Source of the DNA: GCA-020356105 sp041602815
Lineage (GTDB): Bacteria; Pseudomonadota; Alphaproteobacteria; UBA8366; JADFVY01
Direction: 5' to 3'
Assembly: GCA_041602815.1 (NCBI GenBank)
Contig: JBFIFO010000120.1
Coordinates: forward strand, 1-12,634
Length of the DNA: 12,634 nt
Every line of letters begins with the position of its first letter. The stretch's first letter is position 1. The notes beneath the pieces were generated by a model that was not told the DNA's origin, did no database searches, and worked only from the letters and a program-made list of their open reading frames with translations. The translations under genes were made by a program, and so were the position numbers. Positions 1 through 6,856 of this stretch are shown piece after piece.

Positions 1-275
1 ACGAAGAACACCATGATCAGCCCGTGCGCCGTGACCACCGTGTTCCACAGGTGGCCGTCCGGAACGCCGTCGTCCTGCATGTACTGGACGCCCGGCTCCA
101 TGAGCTCCATGCGCATATAGACGGAGGCGGCGAGACCGATAAGCCCGGCGATGAACGCCAGGATCAGGTACATCGTGCCGATGTCCTTGTGGTTGGTCGA
201 GTAGAGCCAGCGCCGCCAACCGGTTGGCGTGTGATGCTCGTCATGCGCATGCGCGCCCGTCGTCACTTCGGCCAT
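1..275 (-). CDS. ctaD: Cytochrome c oxidase subunit I, N-terminal part (runs off the left edge)
   Basis: This is the catalytic subunit of the aa3-type terminal oxidase, an inner-membrane protein that reduces oxygen to water and pumps protons. Only the first 91 residues are in the window. They show the family's N-terminal signature WLYSTNHKDIGTMY (residues 23-36), a first membrane helix (about 34-54), and the start of helix 2 with TAHGLIMVFF (82-91). His84 sits where the first low-spin heme a ligand lies in this family. The ATG at 275-273 is preceded by GAGGG with 6-base spacing on the minus strand. The gene lies 26 bases after ctaC on the same strand, so the two are probably co-transcribed. 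The copper B and heme a3 ligands are outside the window. Identity is near certain from the motif set. Confidence 0.96.
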   Translation of the reverse strand, partial: MAEVTTGAHAHDEHHTPTGWRRWLYSTNHKDIGTMYLILAFIAGLIGLAASVYMRMELMEPGVQYMQDDGVPDGHLWNTVVTAHGLIMVFF

Positions 276-301
276 GATCGTCCCTCTTTACTCGCGCTGC
301 G

Positions 302-1141
302 TTATTCGACCGGCGCGGTCTGCGCCATGCGGACCGGCGAGTCCGCGGACGGTTCTTCGACCCGCGCGAACTCCTCCCGGGCCCGTTCGACCCAGGCGTT
401 GAACTCGTCCTCGCTGACCGCCTCGATGGCGATCGGCATGTAGCTGTGATTGACGCCGCACAGCTCGGAGCAGAACCCGTAATAGACGCCTTCCTTGCTG
501 ATCTCGACCCAGGTCTCGTTGAGCCGGCCGGGGACGGTATCGAGCTTGATCCCGAGTGCCGGAACGCCCCAGGAGTGCAGCACGTCACCCGCGGTCAGCA
601 GCAGCCGGATCTTCTTGCCGACCGGCAATACCACCCGGTTGTCCGTCTCAAGCAGGCGCTTGCTCTTGTCCTCGAGGTCCTCCTCGGCGACGAGGTAAGC
701 GTCGAACGTGAAATTGCCGTGGTCCGGGTACTCGTAGCTCCAGTACCACTGATGGCCGATGACCTTCAGCGTCATGTCGGCGTCCACGACCTTGTCCGCG
801 AAGACCATCAACCGATAGGACGGCACGAAGATAATCACCAGTATGATGACCGGAACGGCCGTCCATACCACCTCGATCAGGGTGTGGTGTGTGGTCCGCG
901 ACGGCGTCGGGTTCTTCGACTCGCGATAGCGATAGATGACCCAGAGGAGCAGCACCAGGACAAACAGCGAAATCGCCGAAATCCAGAGCAGGAGCTCGAA
1001 ATGGAAGTCATTGATGCGTTGCATCGTCGGCGAGGCCGGCTCCTGAAAGCCCATCTGCCAGGGCACTGGCTCACCCGCGATCGCCGGCACGCCGAAGAAC
1101 GTCAGCAGAAGCGCCGCCAGCGCGGCCAGTCGCATTGTCAC
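302..1141 (-). CDS. ctaC: Cytochrome c oxidase subunit II (CuA-bearing)
   Basis: Subunit II of the aa3 oxidase accepts electrons from cytochrome c at the binuclear CuA centre in the periplasm. The 279 residues show a signal peptide (1-22, ending PAIA), membrane helices at about 50-70 and 92-112, the aromatic patch QWYW (131-134) and a cupredoxin domain. All CuA ligands are present: His189, Cys224, Glu226 (by its backbone carbonyl), Cys228, His232 and Met235, in VLHSWG and CSELCGVNHSYMP. The chosen start is GTG at 1141 because GGGAG lies 8 bases upstream. The ATG two codons later (1135) would put that ribosome site at 14 bases. The gene is followed by ctaD. Its long leader (1142-1406) has promoter and redox-type motifs listed separately. 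Length and residues look fully functional. The name coxB is equivalent. Confidence 0.97.
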   Translation of the reverse strand: MTMRLAALAALLLTFFGVPAIAGEPVPWQMGFQEPASPTMQRINDFHFELLLWISAISLFVLVLLLWVIYRYRESKNPTPSRTTHHTLIEVVWTAVPVIILVIIFVPSYRLMVFADKVVDADMTLKVIGHQWYWSYEYPDHGNFTFDAYLVAEEDLEDKSKRLLETDNRVVLPVGKKIRLLLTAGDVLHSWGVPALGIKLDTVPGRLNETWVEISKEGVYYGFCSELCGVNHSYMPIAIEAVSEDEFNAWVERAREEFARVEEPSADSPVRMAQTAPVE

Positions 1142-1185
1142 GGTAGTCTCTCCCGTCTCTGACCCTACACAAGAGCCGATTATCT

Positions 1186-1210
1186 GACTGCGGACCCGTG
1201 GTCCGCAGTC
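1186..1210 (-). other. Perfect 10-bp inverted repeat in the ctaC leader
   Basis: GACTGCGGAC and its exact complement GTCCGCAGTC are separated by the 5-base loop CCGTG, about 45 bases before the ctaC start. No T run follows on either strand, so it does not look like a classical terminator. It would form a strong GC stem in the ctaC leader RNA if transcription starts at the promoter proposed at 1235-1262. It could instead be a DNA operator. The structure is seen directly; its role is unknown. Confidence 0.6.
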
Positions 1211-1234
1211 CGATCCGACACGAATTTTCGCGGC

Positions 1235-1262
1235 ATTCTATTCAGTCGCCACCGCCGATCAA
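1235..1262 (-). promoter_or_regulatory. Candidate sigma70-type promoter for ctaC
   Basis: On the minus strand, TTGATC (1262-1257) and TAGAAT (1240-1235) are separated by 16 bases. They match the -35 and -10 consensus at 4 and 5 of 6 positions. Transcription would begin near 1228, giving a leader of roughly 87 bases that includes the 1186-1210 hairpin. A weaker alternative lies further upstream: TTGCGA (1380-1375), 17 bases, then TAAAGA (1357-1352). Neither is proven. Confidence 0.45.
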
Positions 1263-1362
1263 GCGCCATGGACACCGCGCCGCACCCGCAACATGCGGGC
1301 ATCCCCACATTGGTTGGGGGATTTGTCCACGGATTCGCCGGCTTTCTCAATCTTTACGCCGC

Positions 1363-1377
1363 GCGACATTTTGTCGC
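1363..1377. promoter_or_regulatory. RegA/RegR/PrrA-like palindrome upstream of ctaC
   Basis: GCGACA-TTT-TGTCGC is a perfect 6+6 inverted repeat. As I recall it, the RegR-type consensus of rhizobia is GNG(A/G)C(A/G)TTNNGNCGC, and this sequence fits every defined position. RegA/PrrA/ActR/RegR are redox-responsive regulators of respiratory genes in alphaproteobacteria, which suits a site ahead of ctaC. It overlaps the -35 of the weaker upstream promoter alternative. The assignment is inferred from motif match only. Confidence 0.4.
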
Positions 1378-1396
1378 AACCGATTTCGGGGTATAA

Positions 1397-1410
1397 TTGA
1401 CATACATCAA
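1397..1410. promoter_or_regulatory. FNR/FixK-like box upstream of ctaC
   Basis: TTGAC-ATAC-ATCAA differs by one base from the FNR/FixK consensus TTGAT-N4-ATCAA. It overlaps the stop codon of the DUF3422 gene (1407-1409) and lies 256 bases before the ctaC start. Its centre would be at about -57 from the weaker promoter alternative (start near 1346) and about -175 from the promoter at 1235-1262. FnrL/FixK control of terminal oxidases by oxygen is established in alphaproteobacteria. Binding here is inferred. Confidence 0.45.
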
Positions 1411-2705
1411 CGCGCGACGTCCGAAGAGTCGTTCCCGATCCGTCGGCGCACCTTGCGGACCGCCCACCAGACCACCAAAATCACCAGCGGAATCGACAGT
1501 CCGGTGACGAGGTCGACCGGCACGGGCACGCCGGCGGCAGAGGCGCCCTTGGCGGCATAGCCGACCAGCCCGACGAGGTAATAGCTGATCGCGGCGACGG
1601 ACAGCCCCTCGACGGTTTCCTGCAGGCGGAGTTGCAGCTTGGCGCGCCGGTCCATCGAGCGCAGCAGGTTGCGGTTCTGCTCCTCCATGGCGATGTCGAC
1701 GCGGGTCCGCAGCATGGAGGTCGCCCGGGCGATCCGCTCGGCCAGCCGGTCCTGGCGCGCGGCGATCGCCTGGCAGCTGCGCATCGCCGGGGCCATGCGC
1801 CGCTCCACGAACTCACCGAACGTCTGCAGACCCTCGATCCGCTGCTCGCGCAGTTCGGCGATGCGCTTTTCCGTGAGCGCATAGTATGCGGCCGTGGCGC
1901 TGAACCGGTAGGTGTTGGCGGAGGCAAGGCGTTCGATGCGTGCGGCGAGCCCCGTCAGCTGCTCGACCATGCTGCGCTGCTCATCGAGGCTCTCGAGCCG
2001 TGTCATCCGTTCGGTAATCCCGGTCAGCTCCCCGGCGGTGGCGCTGATCTCCGGTCCGGCACTGCGGGCCAGAGGCAGGGCCAGCAGCGCCATCAGCCGG
2101 TAGGTCTCGATTTCCAGAAGCCGCTGCACCAGGCGCCCGGCCTGGCGGGGGCGGAGGCCGGCATCGCGTACGAGGAACCGTCCGAAACCGTCGTCGTGGA
2201 GCCGGAAATCCGTCCACGCCTCGGCATTGCCGCCGGACATCGCGCTGCCCGCCAGGCTGTCCTCGGCGAAGATCTTCTGCAGGCCCCGCGTACTGCCCTT
2301 GGTCTTGCCCGCGGGCTCGAACAGCAGATGGCAGGCGACCAGCAGCTCGCCGGGGCACGCGGCGAGCCAGTCGGCCGGCACCAGATCGGTCACCGGCTCG
2401 TCGAACGGTGCCGTTGCCGCCCCCTCGGCGATGAACGTGAAGCTCGTGAACTCCGTATGCCGCTCCCAGCGGCAGCGGAACGGGCCGAGATCGCCGGAAA
2501 AATGATTGGCGTCGCCGGCCGGTGCCGCCACGCCGAAGCGCCGGCACAGCTCGGCGAGGTGCGCGCGGTCCTGCGCCGCCGCCCCCTCTCCGGTCAGCCA
2601 CGCCATGTGCGAGGCGCGCGCCGGCGCCGCCAGGATCTCGAACGGGCGGGCGTGCACCTCGTTGACCAGAAGCCGGCGCAGGCCGTGTTCGGTGAAGTTC
2701 GCCAT
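1407..2705 (-). CDS. DUF3422 family membrane-anchored protein
   Basis: This 432-residue protein matches the DUF3422 family, whose function is unknown. The N-terminal signature LLVNEVHARPFE (12-23) is characteristic, followed by WERHTEFTSFTF (80-91). The middle (about 210-365) is rich in Leu, Arg, Glu and Ala and probably forms long helices or a coiled coil. Two hydrophobic segments close the protein: about 369-385 and 400-416, then a basic tail (RKVRRR). A long cytoplasmic domain with two C-terminal membrane helices recalls the layout of CorA-type proteins, but I see no GMN motif and do not claim transport. The ATG at 2705 has only a weak AGG 9 bases upstream. It is divergent from tldD across 115 bases. 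Full length for the family, with no sign of damage. Confidence 0.85.
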   Translation of the reverse strand: MANFTEHGLRRLLVNEVHARPFEILAAPARASHMAWLTGEGAAAQDRAHLAELCRRFGVAAPAGDANHFSGDLGPFRCRWERHTEFTSFTFIAEGAATAPFDEPVTDLVPADWLAACPGELLVACHLLFEPAGKTKGSTRGLQKIFAEDSLAGSAMSGGNAEAWTDFRLHDDGFGRFLVRDAGLRPRQAGRLVQRLLEIETYRLMALLALPLARSAGPEISATAGELTGITERMTRLESLDEQRSMVEQLTGLAARIERLASANTYRFSATAAYYALTEKRIAELREQRIEGLQTFGEFVERRMAPAMRSCQAIAARQDRLAERIARATSMLRTRVDIAMEEQNRNLLRSMDRRAKLQLRLQETVEGLSVAAISYYLVGLVGYAAKGASAAGVPVPVDLVTGLSIPLVILVVWWAVRKVRRRIGNDSSDVAR

Positions 2706-2756
2706 CGGGGATTGCCTGCCGAGATTGCGCGGGCGCGGAAATTGCGCGCCAGGGAC

Positions 2757-2765
2757 CTATATAAT
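2757..2765 (+). promoter_or_regulatory. CTATATAAT element, candidate -10 for tldD
   Basis: The sequence contains a perfect TATAAT (2760-2765) inside CTATATAAT, 55 bases before the proposed tldD ATG, in otherwise GC-rich DNA. I find no good -35 at the usual spacing: the nearest TTGCGC (2742-2747) is only 12 bases away. A 6-bp inverted repeat, GGCGCG and CGCGCC (2732-2737 and 2745-2750), sits just upstream. A similar CTATATA lies before pmbA at 12108-12114. Confidence 0.35.
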
Positions 2766-2820
2766 GGTGTAATGCAGAAGCGGGCGTCGCGACAATGTGG
2801 AAAAGCGGGTAGGACGAACG

Positions 2821-4254
2821 ATGAGTGACCTGAGCAGGACGGACGAGCTGTTCTTCACGCGGGCCGGACTCGACCGGGCCGAGGTCGAGAAGATCGTCGA
2901 CGATGCGCTGGACGGCGCCGACGACGGCGAACTGTTTCTCGAGTACTGCCAGTCGGAAGCAGTCTCCTTCGACGACGGGCGGATCCGCAGCGCCAGCTTC
3001 GACACGGCGCAGGGTTTCGGACTGCGGGCCGTGGCCGGCGAGGCGATCGGCTATGCCCATGCGAGCGATCTGAGCAGGGAGGCGATCGAGCGCGCCGCCG
3101 ACACGGTAAAGGCCGTGCACGCGGGCCACGGCGGCACGATGGCGGCGCCGCCGACCGGGACGAACCGCGGTCTCTACAGCGACGAGAACCCGCTCGGCGG
3201 TTTTGCGTTCGCGGACAAGGTCAAGCTTCTCGGCGACATCGATGCCTACGCGCGCGGCAGGGACAGCCGCGTGCGCCAGGTCAGCGCCTCGCTGGCCGGC
3301 GAGTGGCAGGCCGTGCAGATTTTCCGCAGCGGCGGCGAGCGGGTCGGCGACATCCGCCCACTGGTCCGGCTCAACGTTTCTGTGGTCGTCGGCGACGGCG
3401 AGCGCATGGAGAGCGGCAGCTACGGTGCCGGGGGACGGTTCGGCTTCCAGGCGTTCTTCGATCCGGAGATCTGGAGGGACCAGGTCGACGAGGCGTTGCG
3501 GCAGGCCCTGGTGAATCTGGAATCGGTTCCGGCCCCGGCGGGCGAGATGGACGTGGTGCTGGGTCCCGGCTGGCCGGGCATCCTGCTGCACGAGGCGATC
3601 GGCCACGGCCTCGAGGGCGATTTCAACCGCAAGAAGACGTCGGCGTTCGCCGGCCTCATGGGCGAGCGCGTGGCGGCGCCGGGCGTCACCGTGGTCGACG
3701 ACGGCACGCTCGCGGACCGCCGCGGCTCGCTGTCCGTCGACGACGAGGGCACGCCGACCAGTTACACGACGCTGATCGAGGACGGCATCCTCGTCGGCTA
3801 CATGCAGGACCGCCAGAACGCCCGGCTGATGGGTGCCAAGCCGACCGGCAACGGGCGCCGCCAGTCCTTCGCACACGAGCCGATGCCGCGCATGACCAAT
3901 ACCTACATGCTGGCCGGAACGCACGAGCCCGACGAGATCCTGCGCTCGGTCGACAAGGGGCTGTACGCCGTCAATTTCGGTGGCGGCCAGGTCGACATCA
4001 CCAGTGGCAAGTTCGTGTTCAGCTGCACCGAGGCCTATCTGATCGAGGGCGGCAAGGTCGGCGCGCCGGTCAAGGGCGCGACCCTGATCGGAAACGGACC
4101 GGACGTGCTGACACGGGTCTCGATGATCGGCAACGACATGATGCTGGACCCCGGCATCGGCACCTGCGGCAAGGACGGACAGGGCGTCCCGGTCGGTGTC
4201 GGCCAGCCGACGATCCGGGTCGACGGGCTGACCGTGGGTGGTACTGCGACCTGA
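2821..4254 (+). CDS. tldD: TldD metalloprotease subunit
   Basis: TldD is the zinc-bearing subunit of the TldD/PmbA (TldE) cytosolic peptidase. In E. coli this complex processes microcin B17 and degrades the antitoxin CcdA by cutting unfolded peptides. The 477-residue product shows the zinc motif HEAIGH (His257, Glu258, His262) inside LLHEAIGHGLEGDFN, and IGTCGKDGQG near the C terminus with Cys449, the expected third metal ligand. It also has PTGNGRR, PRMTNTYML, NFGGGQVDITSGKFVF and the terminal VGVGQP/LTVGG stretch, all typical of the family. E. coli TldD is about 480 residues. The ATG at 2821 has AGGA 6 bases upstream and is preferred to an in-frame GTG at 2797. The partner gene pmbA starts at 12176 in this same window. 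All key residues are intact. Confidence 0.96.
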   Translation: MSDLSRTDELFFTRAGLDRAEVEKIVDDALDGADDGELFLEYCQSEAVSFDDGRIRSASFDTAQGFGLRAVAGEAIGYAHASDLSREAIERAADTVKAVHAGHGGTMAAPPTGTNRGLYSDENPLGGFAFADKVKLLGDIDAYARGRDSRVRQVSASLAGEWQAVQIFRSGGERVGDIRPLVRLNVSVVVGDGERMESGSYGAGGRFGFQAFFDPEIWRDQVDEALRQALVNLESVPAPAGEMDVVLGPGWPGILLHEAIGHGLEGDFNRKKTSAFAGLMGERVAAPGVTVVDDGTLADRRGSLSVDDEGTPTSYTTLIEDGILVGYMQDRQNARLMGAKPTGNGRRQSFAHEPMPRMTNTYMLAGTHEPDEILRSVDKGLYAVNFGGGQVDITSGKFVFSCTEAYLIEGGKVGAPVKGATLIGNGPDVLTRVSMIGNDMMLDPGIGTCGKDGQGVPVGVGQPTIRVDGLTVGGTAT

Positions 4255-4295
4255 GGCTGCGACCGGCGACCGCCAATCACCATAGCGACTCGAAG

Positions 4296-4318
4296 CCGGG
4301 CGGGTCCGGATCGCCCGG
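4296..4318. other. GC hairpin downstream of tldD
   Basis: CCGGGCG pairs with CGCCCGG across a 9-base loop, 41 bases after the tldD stop. An alternative stem, GTCCGG with CCGGAC (4304-4309 and 4315-4320), uses overlapping bases, so two structures compete. There is no T tract after it, so an intrinsic terminator is only possible, not shown. Confidence 0.35.
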
Positions 4319-4346
4319 ACGAACGACCCTGCAGTTGCCGGCTGGA

Positions 4347-4361
4347 TTAACCGGACCTTAA
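4347..4361. promoter_or_regulatory. CtrA-type binding site (TTAA-N7-TTAA)
   Basis: TTAA-CCGGACC-TTAA is an exact match to the full CtrA site, two TTAA half-sites 7 bases apart. It lies in the gene-free region 101 bases before the AEC permease ATG and 92 bases after the tldD stop. TTAA is very rare in this DNA. I found only four in the window, all of them in this motif and its twin at 9160-9174. A CcrM-type GANTC site (GATTC, 4373-4377) lies close by. CtrA is the cell-cycle and motility response regulator of alphaproteobacteria. Binding is inferred. Confidence 0.5.
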
Positions 4362-4381
4362 TACCCTGCGGCGATTCTGAG

Positions 4382-4412
4382 GCCGCCGGCGCGCGTCCGC
4401 TGTGCCGGCGGC
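4382..4412. other. Perfect 9-bp inverted repeat ahead of the AEC permease gene
   Basis: GCCGCCGGC and GCCGGCGGC are exact complements with a 13-base loop between them, 49 bases before the permease start. No T run follows. It may be a leader-RNA stem, the end of the tldD transcript, or a protein-binding site. The repeat itself is certain; its role is not. Confidence 0.45.
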
Positions 4413-4461
4413 GCACCGGGCCCGTCACGTTGCGCCGCGCTTGGGTACAAGGAGATCCCAA

Positions 4462-5403
4462 ATGGAAGCGATATTCTGGCAGATATTGCCCGTCATCGTC
4501 ATCGTCGGCCTGGGGTATGCGGCCGTCCGCTTCGATTTCGTCAGCCAGGCCGCCAATGAGGGCATAACCCGCTTCGTCTTTGCCGTCGCCCTGCCGGCGC
4601 TGATGTTCCGGAACCTGGCCATCGGCGACGTCGCGGGAAACGCGCAGTTCATCTGGAGGCTGCTCGTCGGCTACTACGTCGGCGCGCTCGCGGTCATGCT
4701 GCTCGGCATCGTCGTCGCCAGATTCGCCTTCAACAAGGGCCGGGCGGAACAGCACATCCTCGCGGTCGGCGCATCGCATGCGAACGTGATCCTGCTCGGC
4801 GTGCCGGCGGTGTTGCTCCTCCTGGGAAACCGGTGGGCCATGCCGCTGCTCCTGATCGTCGGCCTGCACGGGCTGTTCATGGCGATCCTGCTCACGGTGG
4901 TCAGCCGTATTCGTGCCGGACAGGCCGGCGAGCTGCCCAAGGCGATCTGGCAGACAACTTTGAACCAGGCCAAGAACCCGATCTTCATCGCGCTGGTAGC
5001 CGGCGTCCTGTACAGCGTGCTGGATCTGCCGCGACTGCCCGACGCGGCGAACACGGTGCTCCGCACTCTCGGCGACGCGGTGCTGCCCGCCGCCCTGTTC
5101 GGGCTCGGCGGCATGATGGTCCGCTACCGCTTCGCCGGCCAGATCCCCGAGGCGTTCGCGGTCTCCGCGCTCAAGCTGGTGGGCCACCCGCTGCTCGTCT
5201 GGTGGATCGCCGGCCCGCTGCTGGGGCTGAACAACTGGGCCTGGGTTGCGGCACTGGTCGCCGCCATGCCTGTCGGGTTCAACATGCACAACATGGCCAG
5301 CCGCTCGCAACAGGGCGCCGCCCTGGCAAGTTCGTCGACCGCGCTGTCCTCCCTCGTTGCGGTGGTCACGGTGATCGGGCTGCTGTATTTCCGGAGCAGT
5401 TAG
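4462..5403 (+). CDS. AEC-family permease (auxin efflux carrier type)
   Basis: This inner-membrane carrier belongs to the AEC family (Mem_trans), whose members export or import small organic acids such as malate, malonate or, in plants, auxin. The substrate cannot be told from sequence. The 313 residues are hydrophobic throughout, with about ten helices expected. Family marks include NVILLGVP (108-115), KNP (171-173), ALFGLGG (211-217) and a P-V-G-F-N stretch (270-274) in a helix. The ATG at 4462 is set by AAGGAG (4449-4454) with a 7-base gap. The frame stays open 20 codons further upstream, but that part runs into the GC hairpin and has no ribosome site. A perfect CtrA-type motif lies 101 bases before the start. 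The gene is convergent with gshA, with 80 bases and a GC hairpin between them. Confidence 0.88.
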   Translation: MEAIFWQILPVIVIVGLGYAAVRFDFVSQAANEGITRFVFAVALPALMFRNLAIGDVAGNAQFIWRLLVGYYVGALAVMLLGIVVARFAFNKGRAEQHILAVGASHANVILLGVPAVLLLLGNRWAMPLLLIVGLHGLFMAILLTVVSRIRAGQAGELPKAIWQTTLNQAKNPIFIALVAGVLYSVLDLPRLPDAANTVLRTLGDAVLPAALFGLGGMMVRYRFAGQIPEAFAVSALKLVGHPLLVWWIAGPLLGLNNWAWVAALVAAMPVGFNMHNMASRSQQGAALASSSTALSSLVAVVTVIGLLYFRSS

Positions 5404-5446
5404 CCCGGCGCCTGACAGAAACCGTCAGCCGATTTCGCGGCCGGTA

Positions 5447-5472
5447 GCGGCGCATCCGGAAGGGCGCGCCGC
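5447..5472. terminator. Hairpin between convergent AEC permease and gshA genes
   Basis: GCGGCGC pairs with GCGCCGC across a 12-base loop, in the 80-base gap where two genes meet tail to tail. A second small stem (CTGAC with GTCAG, 5412-5416 and 5424-5428) follows the permease stop. Neither has a T tract on either strand, so this is a plausible but weak bidirectional terminator. Confidence 0.35.
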
Positions 5473-5483
5473 ACTCCCGGATT

Positions 5484-6851
5484 TCAGTAGGCGTATTCCT
5501 TGAACAGCGAATCGACGCTGCGGTTCCAGCGGTTCTCGTAAGCGTCGAGCAGCTCCTCGGCCGGAGTAATGCCGGTCTCTGCGATTTCGTGCAGGGCGTT
5601 CAGGTAGTGCGCCTCGTCCTCTCCGAAATGATCCTGTGCGGCGCGGGCGGCGAGACCGTCCTTGGCAATGGCCAGGACGTCCCGGGCCAGGTCCTGCAGC
5701 GTGCCGCCGCGGAATTCCGTCTGCAGCGCCCGGCGTGGCGCTTCGGCGCGCAATGCCTCCCGCTCTTCGGCCGACCAGTCGCGGCAAAGTCTCCATGCCG
5801 CCTCGAGTGCGGCATCGTCGTAGAGCAGTCCGACCCAGAGCGCCGGCAGGGCGCACAGCCGCCGCCACGGCCCGCCGTCGGCACCGCGCATCTCCAGATA
5901 ATGCTTCAGCCGTACCTCCGGAAAAGCGGTGGTGAGGTGGTCGGCCCAGTCGCCGAGGCCGGGGACCTGGCCCTCGAATCCGTCGAGCCGGCCGGACATG
6001 AAGTCGCGGAACGACTTGCCGGCGACGTCGACATAGGTGCCGTCGCGATAAACGAAATACATCGGCACATCGAGGATGTAGTCGACCCAGCGTTCGAAGC
6101 CGAACCCCTCCTCGAACACGAACGGCAGCATGCCGGAGCGGTCGGGATCGGTGTCCGTCCAGATGTGGCTGCGGTAGCTCAGGTAGCCGTTCGGCCGGCC
6201 CTCGGTGAACGGCGAATTGGCAAACAATGCCGTGGCCACAGGCTGCAGCGCCAGCGCGACCCGGAATTTCTTCACCATGTCCGCCTCCGACGAGAAGTCC
6301 AGGTTCACCTGCACGGTGCAGGTCCGGGTCATCATGTCGAGGCCGAGATTGCCGCGGGTGGGCATGTACCGGCGCATGATCTTGTAACGGCCCTTCGGCA
6401 TCCACGACACGTCCTCGCGGCTTGCCTTCGGCTCGAAGCCGAGACCGATCATGCCGGCACCCATTTCGCCGCAGATCTCCTTGACCTGGCGCAGATGCTC
6501 GTTCACCTCGTGGCAGGTCTCATGGATGTTGCTCAGCGGCGCGCCAGACAGCTCGAACTGGCCGCCCGGCTCCAATGTTATCGAGCAGCCATCCGCCATG
6601 CGCAGGGCGATGATATTGTCGCGCTCGAAGACGGGCTCCCAGCCGAAACGCACGAGTCCCTCGAGCAGCGCCCGGATGCCGGGCCGGCCCTCGTAGGTGA
6701 GCGGCCGGTAGTCCTTCAGGTCGTAGACGAACTTCTCGTGCTCGGTGCCGATGCGCCAGGCGTCGCGTGGCTTGCAGCCTTGTTCCAGGTACTCGACGAG
6801 CTGACGCTTGCTGGTGACCGGACTGCCGCCGGCGCTCGATGGTGCTGACAT
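5484..6851 (-). CDS. gshA: Glutamate-cysteine ligase (plant/alphaproteobacterial type)
   Basis: The enzyme joins glutamate and cysteine using ATP (EC 6.3.2.2), the first and limiting step of glutathione synthesis in the cytosol. The 455-residue product shows IGTEHEKFVYDL (34-45), the substrate-site stretch SITLEPGGQFELSGAP (90-105), the conserved NIHETCHEV (108-116) and RTCTVQVNLDF further on. This is the family shared by plants and alpha- or betaproteobacteria, distinct from E. coli GshA. Length fits. I chose the ATG at 6851, which lies 5 bases after the rsmE stop. The frame is open upstream to 6935 but would then overlap rsmE, and no upstream start has a better ribosome site. The visible ribosome site at 6851 is weak, so coupling to rsmE translation is likely. 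The second enzyme, GshB, is not in the window. Confidence 0.93.
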   Translation of the reverse strand: MSAPSSAGGSPVTSKRQLVEYLEQGCKPRDAWRIGTEHEKFVYDLKDYRPLTYEGRPGIRALLEGLVRFGWEPVFERDNIIALRMADGCSITLEPGGQFELSGAPLSNIHETCHEVNEHLRQVKEICGEMGAGMIGLGFEPKASREDVSWMPKGRYKIMRRYMPTRGNLGLDMMTRTCTVQVNLDFSSEADMVKKFRVALALQPVATALFANSPFTEGRPNGYLSYRSHIWTDTDPDRSGMLPFVFEEGFGFERWVDYILDVPMYFVYRDGTYVDVAGKSFRDFMSGRLDGFEGQVPGLGDWADHLTTAFPEVRLKHYLEMRGADGGPWRRLCALPALWVGLLYDDAALEAAWRLCRDWSAEEREALRAEAPRRALQTEFRGGTLQDLARDVLAIAKDGLAARAAQDHFGEDEAHYLNALHEIAETGITPAEELLDAYENRWNRSVDSLFKEYAY

Positions 6852-6856
6852 GTCGC

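Noticed and set aside
446..1162. A 238-codon open frame antisense to ctaC
   Set aside because: It is antisense to a complete CuA subunit and rich in Arg, Gln and His, as expected for a shadow frame.
1371..1397. Plus-strand promoter: TTGTCG, 15 bases, TATAAT
   Set aside because: It would transcribe antisense into the DUF3422 gene with no gene to serve, and the spacing is short. The bases are better explained by the palindrome and the FNR-like box.
2756..2766. RpoH-type (heat-shock) -10 for tldD, and likewise for DUF302 at 9113-9122
   Set aside because: The CCTATAT part fits the alphaproteobacterial heat-shock -10, but no CTTG -35 is found at 16-18 bases and the last consensus G is missing in both.
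1981..5310. A 1109-codon open frame on the minus strand
   Set aside because: It runs antisense to tldD and the AEC permease and through DUF3422 in another frame. Its composition (runs of Arg, Ala, Asp, Gln, His) is the usual product of reading high-GC genes in the wrong frame.
5589..6848. A 419-codon open frame antisense to gshA
   Set aside because: The opposite strand encodes intact GshA motifs, and the product resembles no family.
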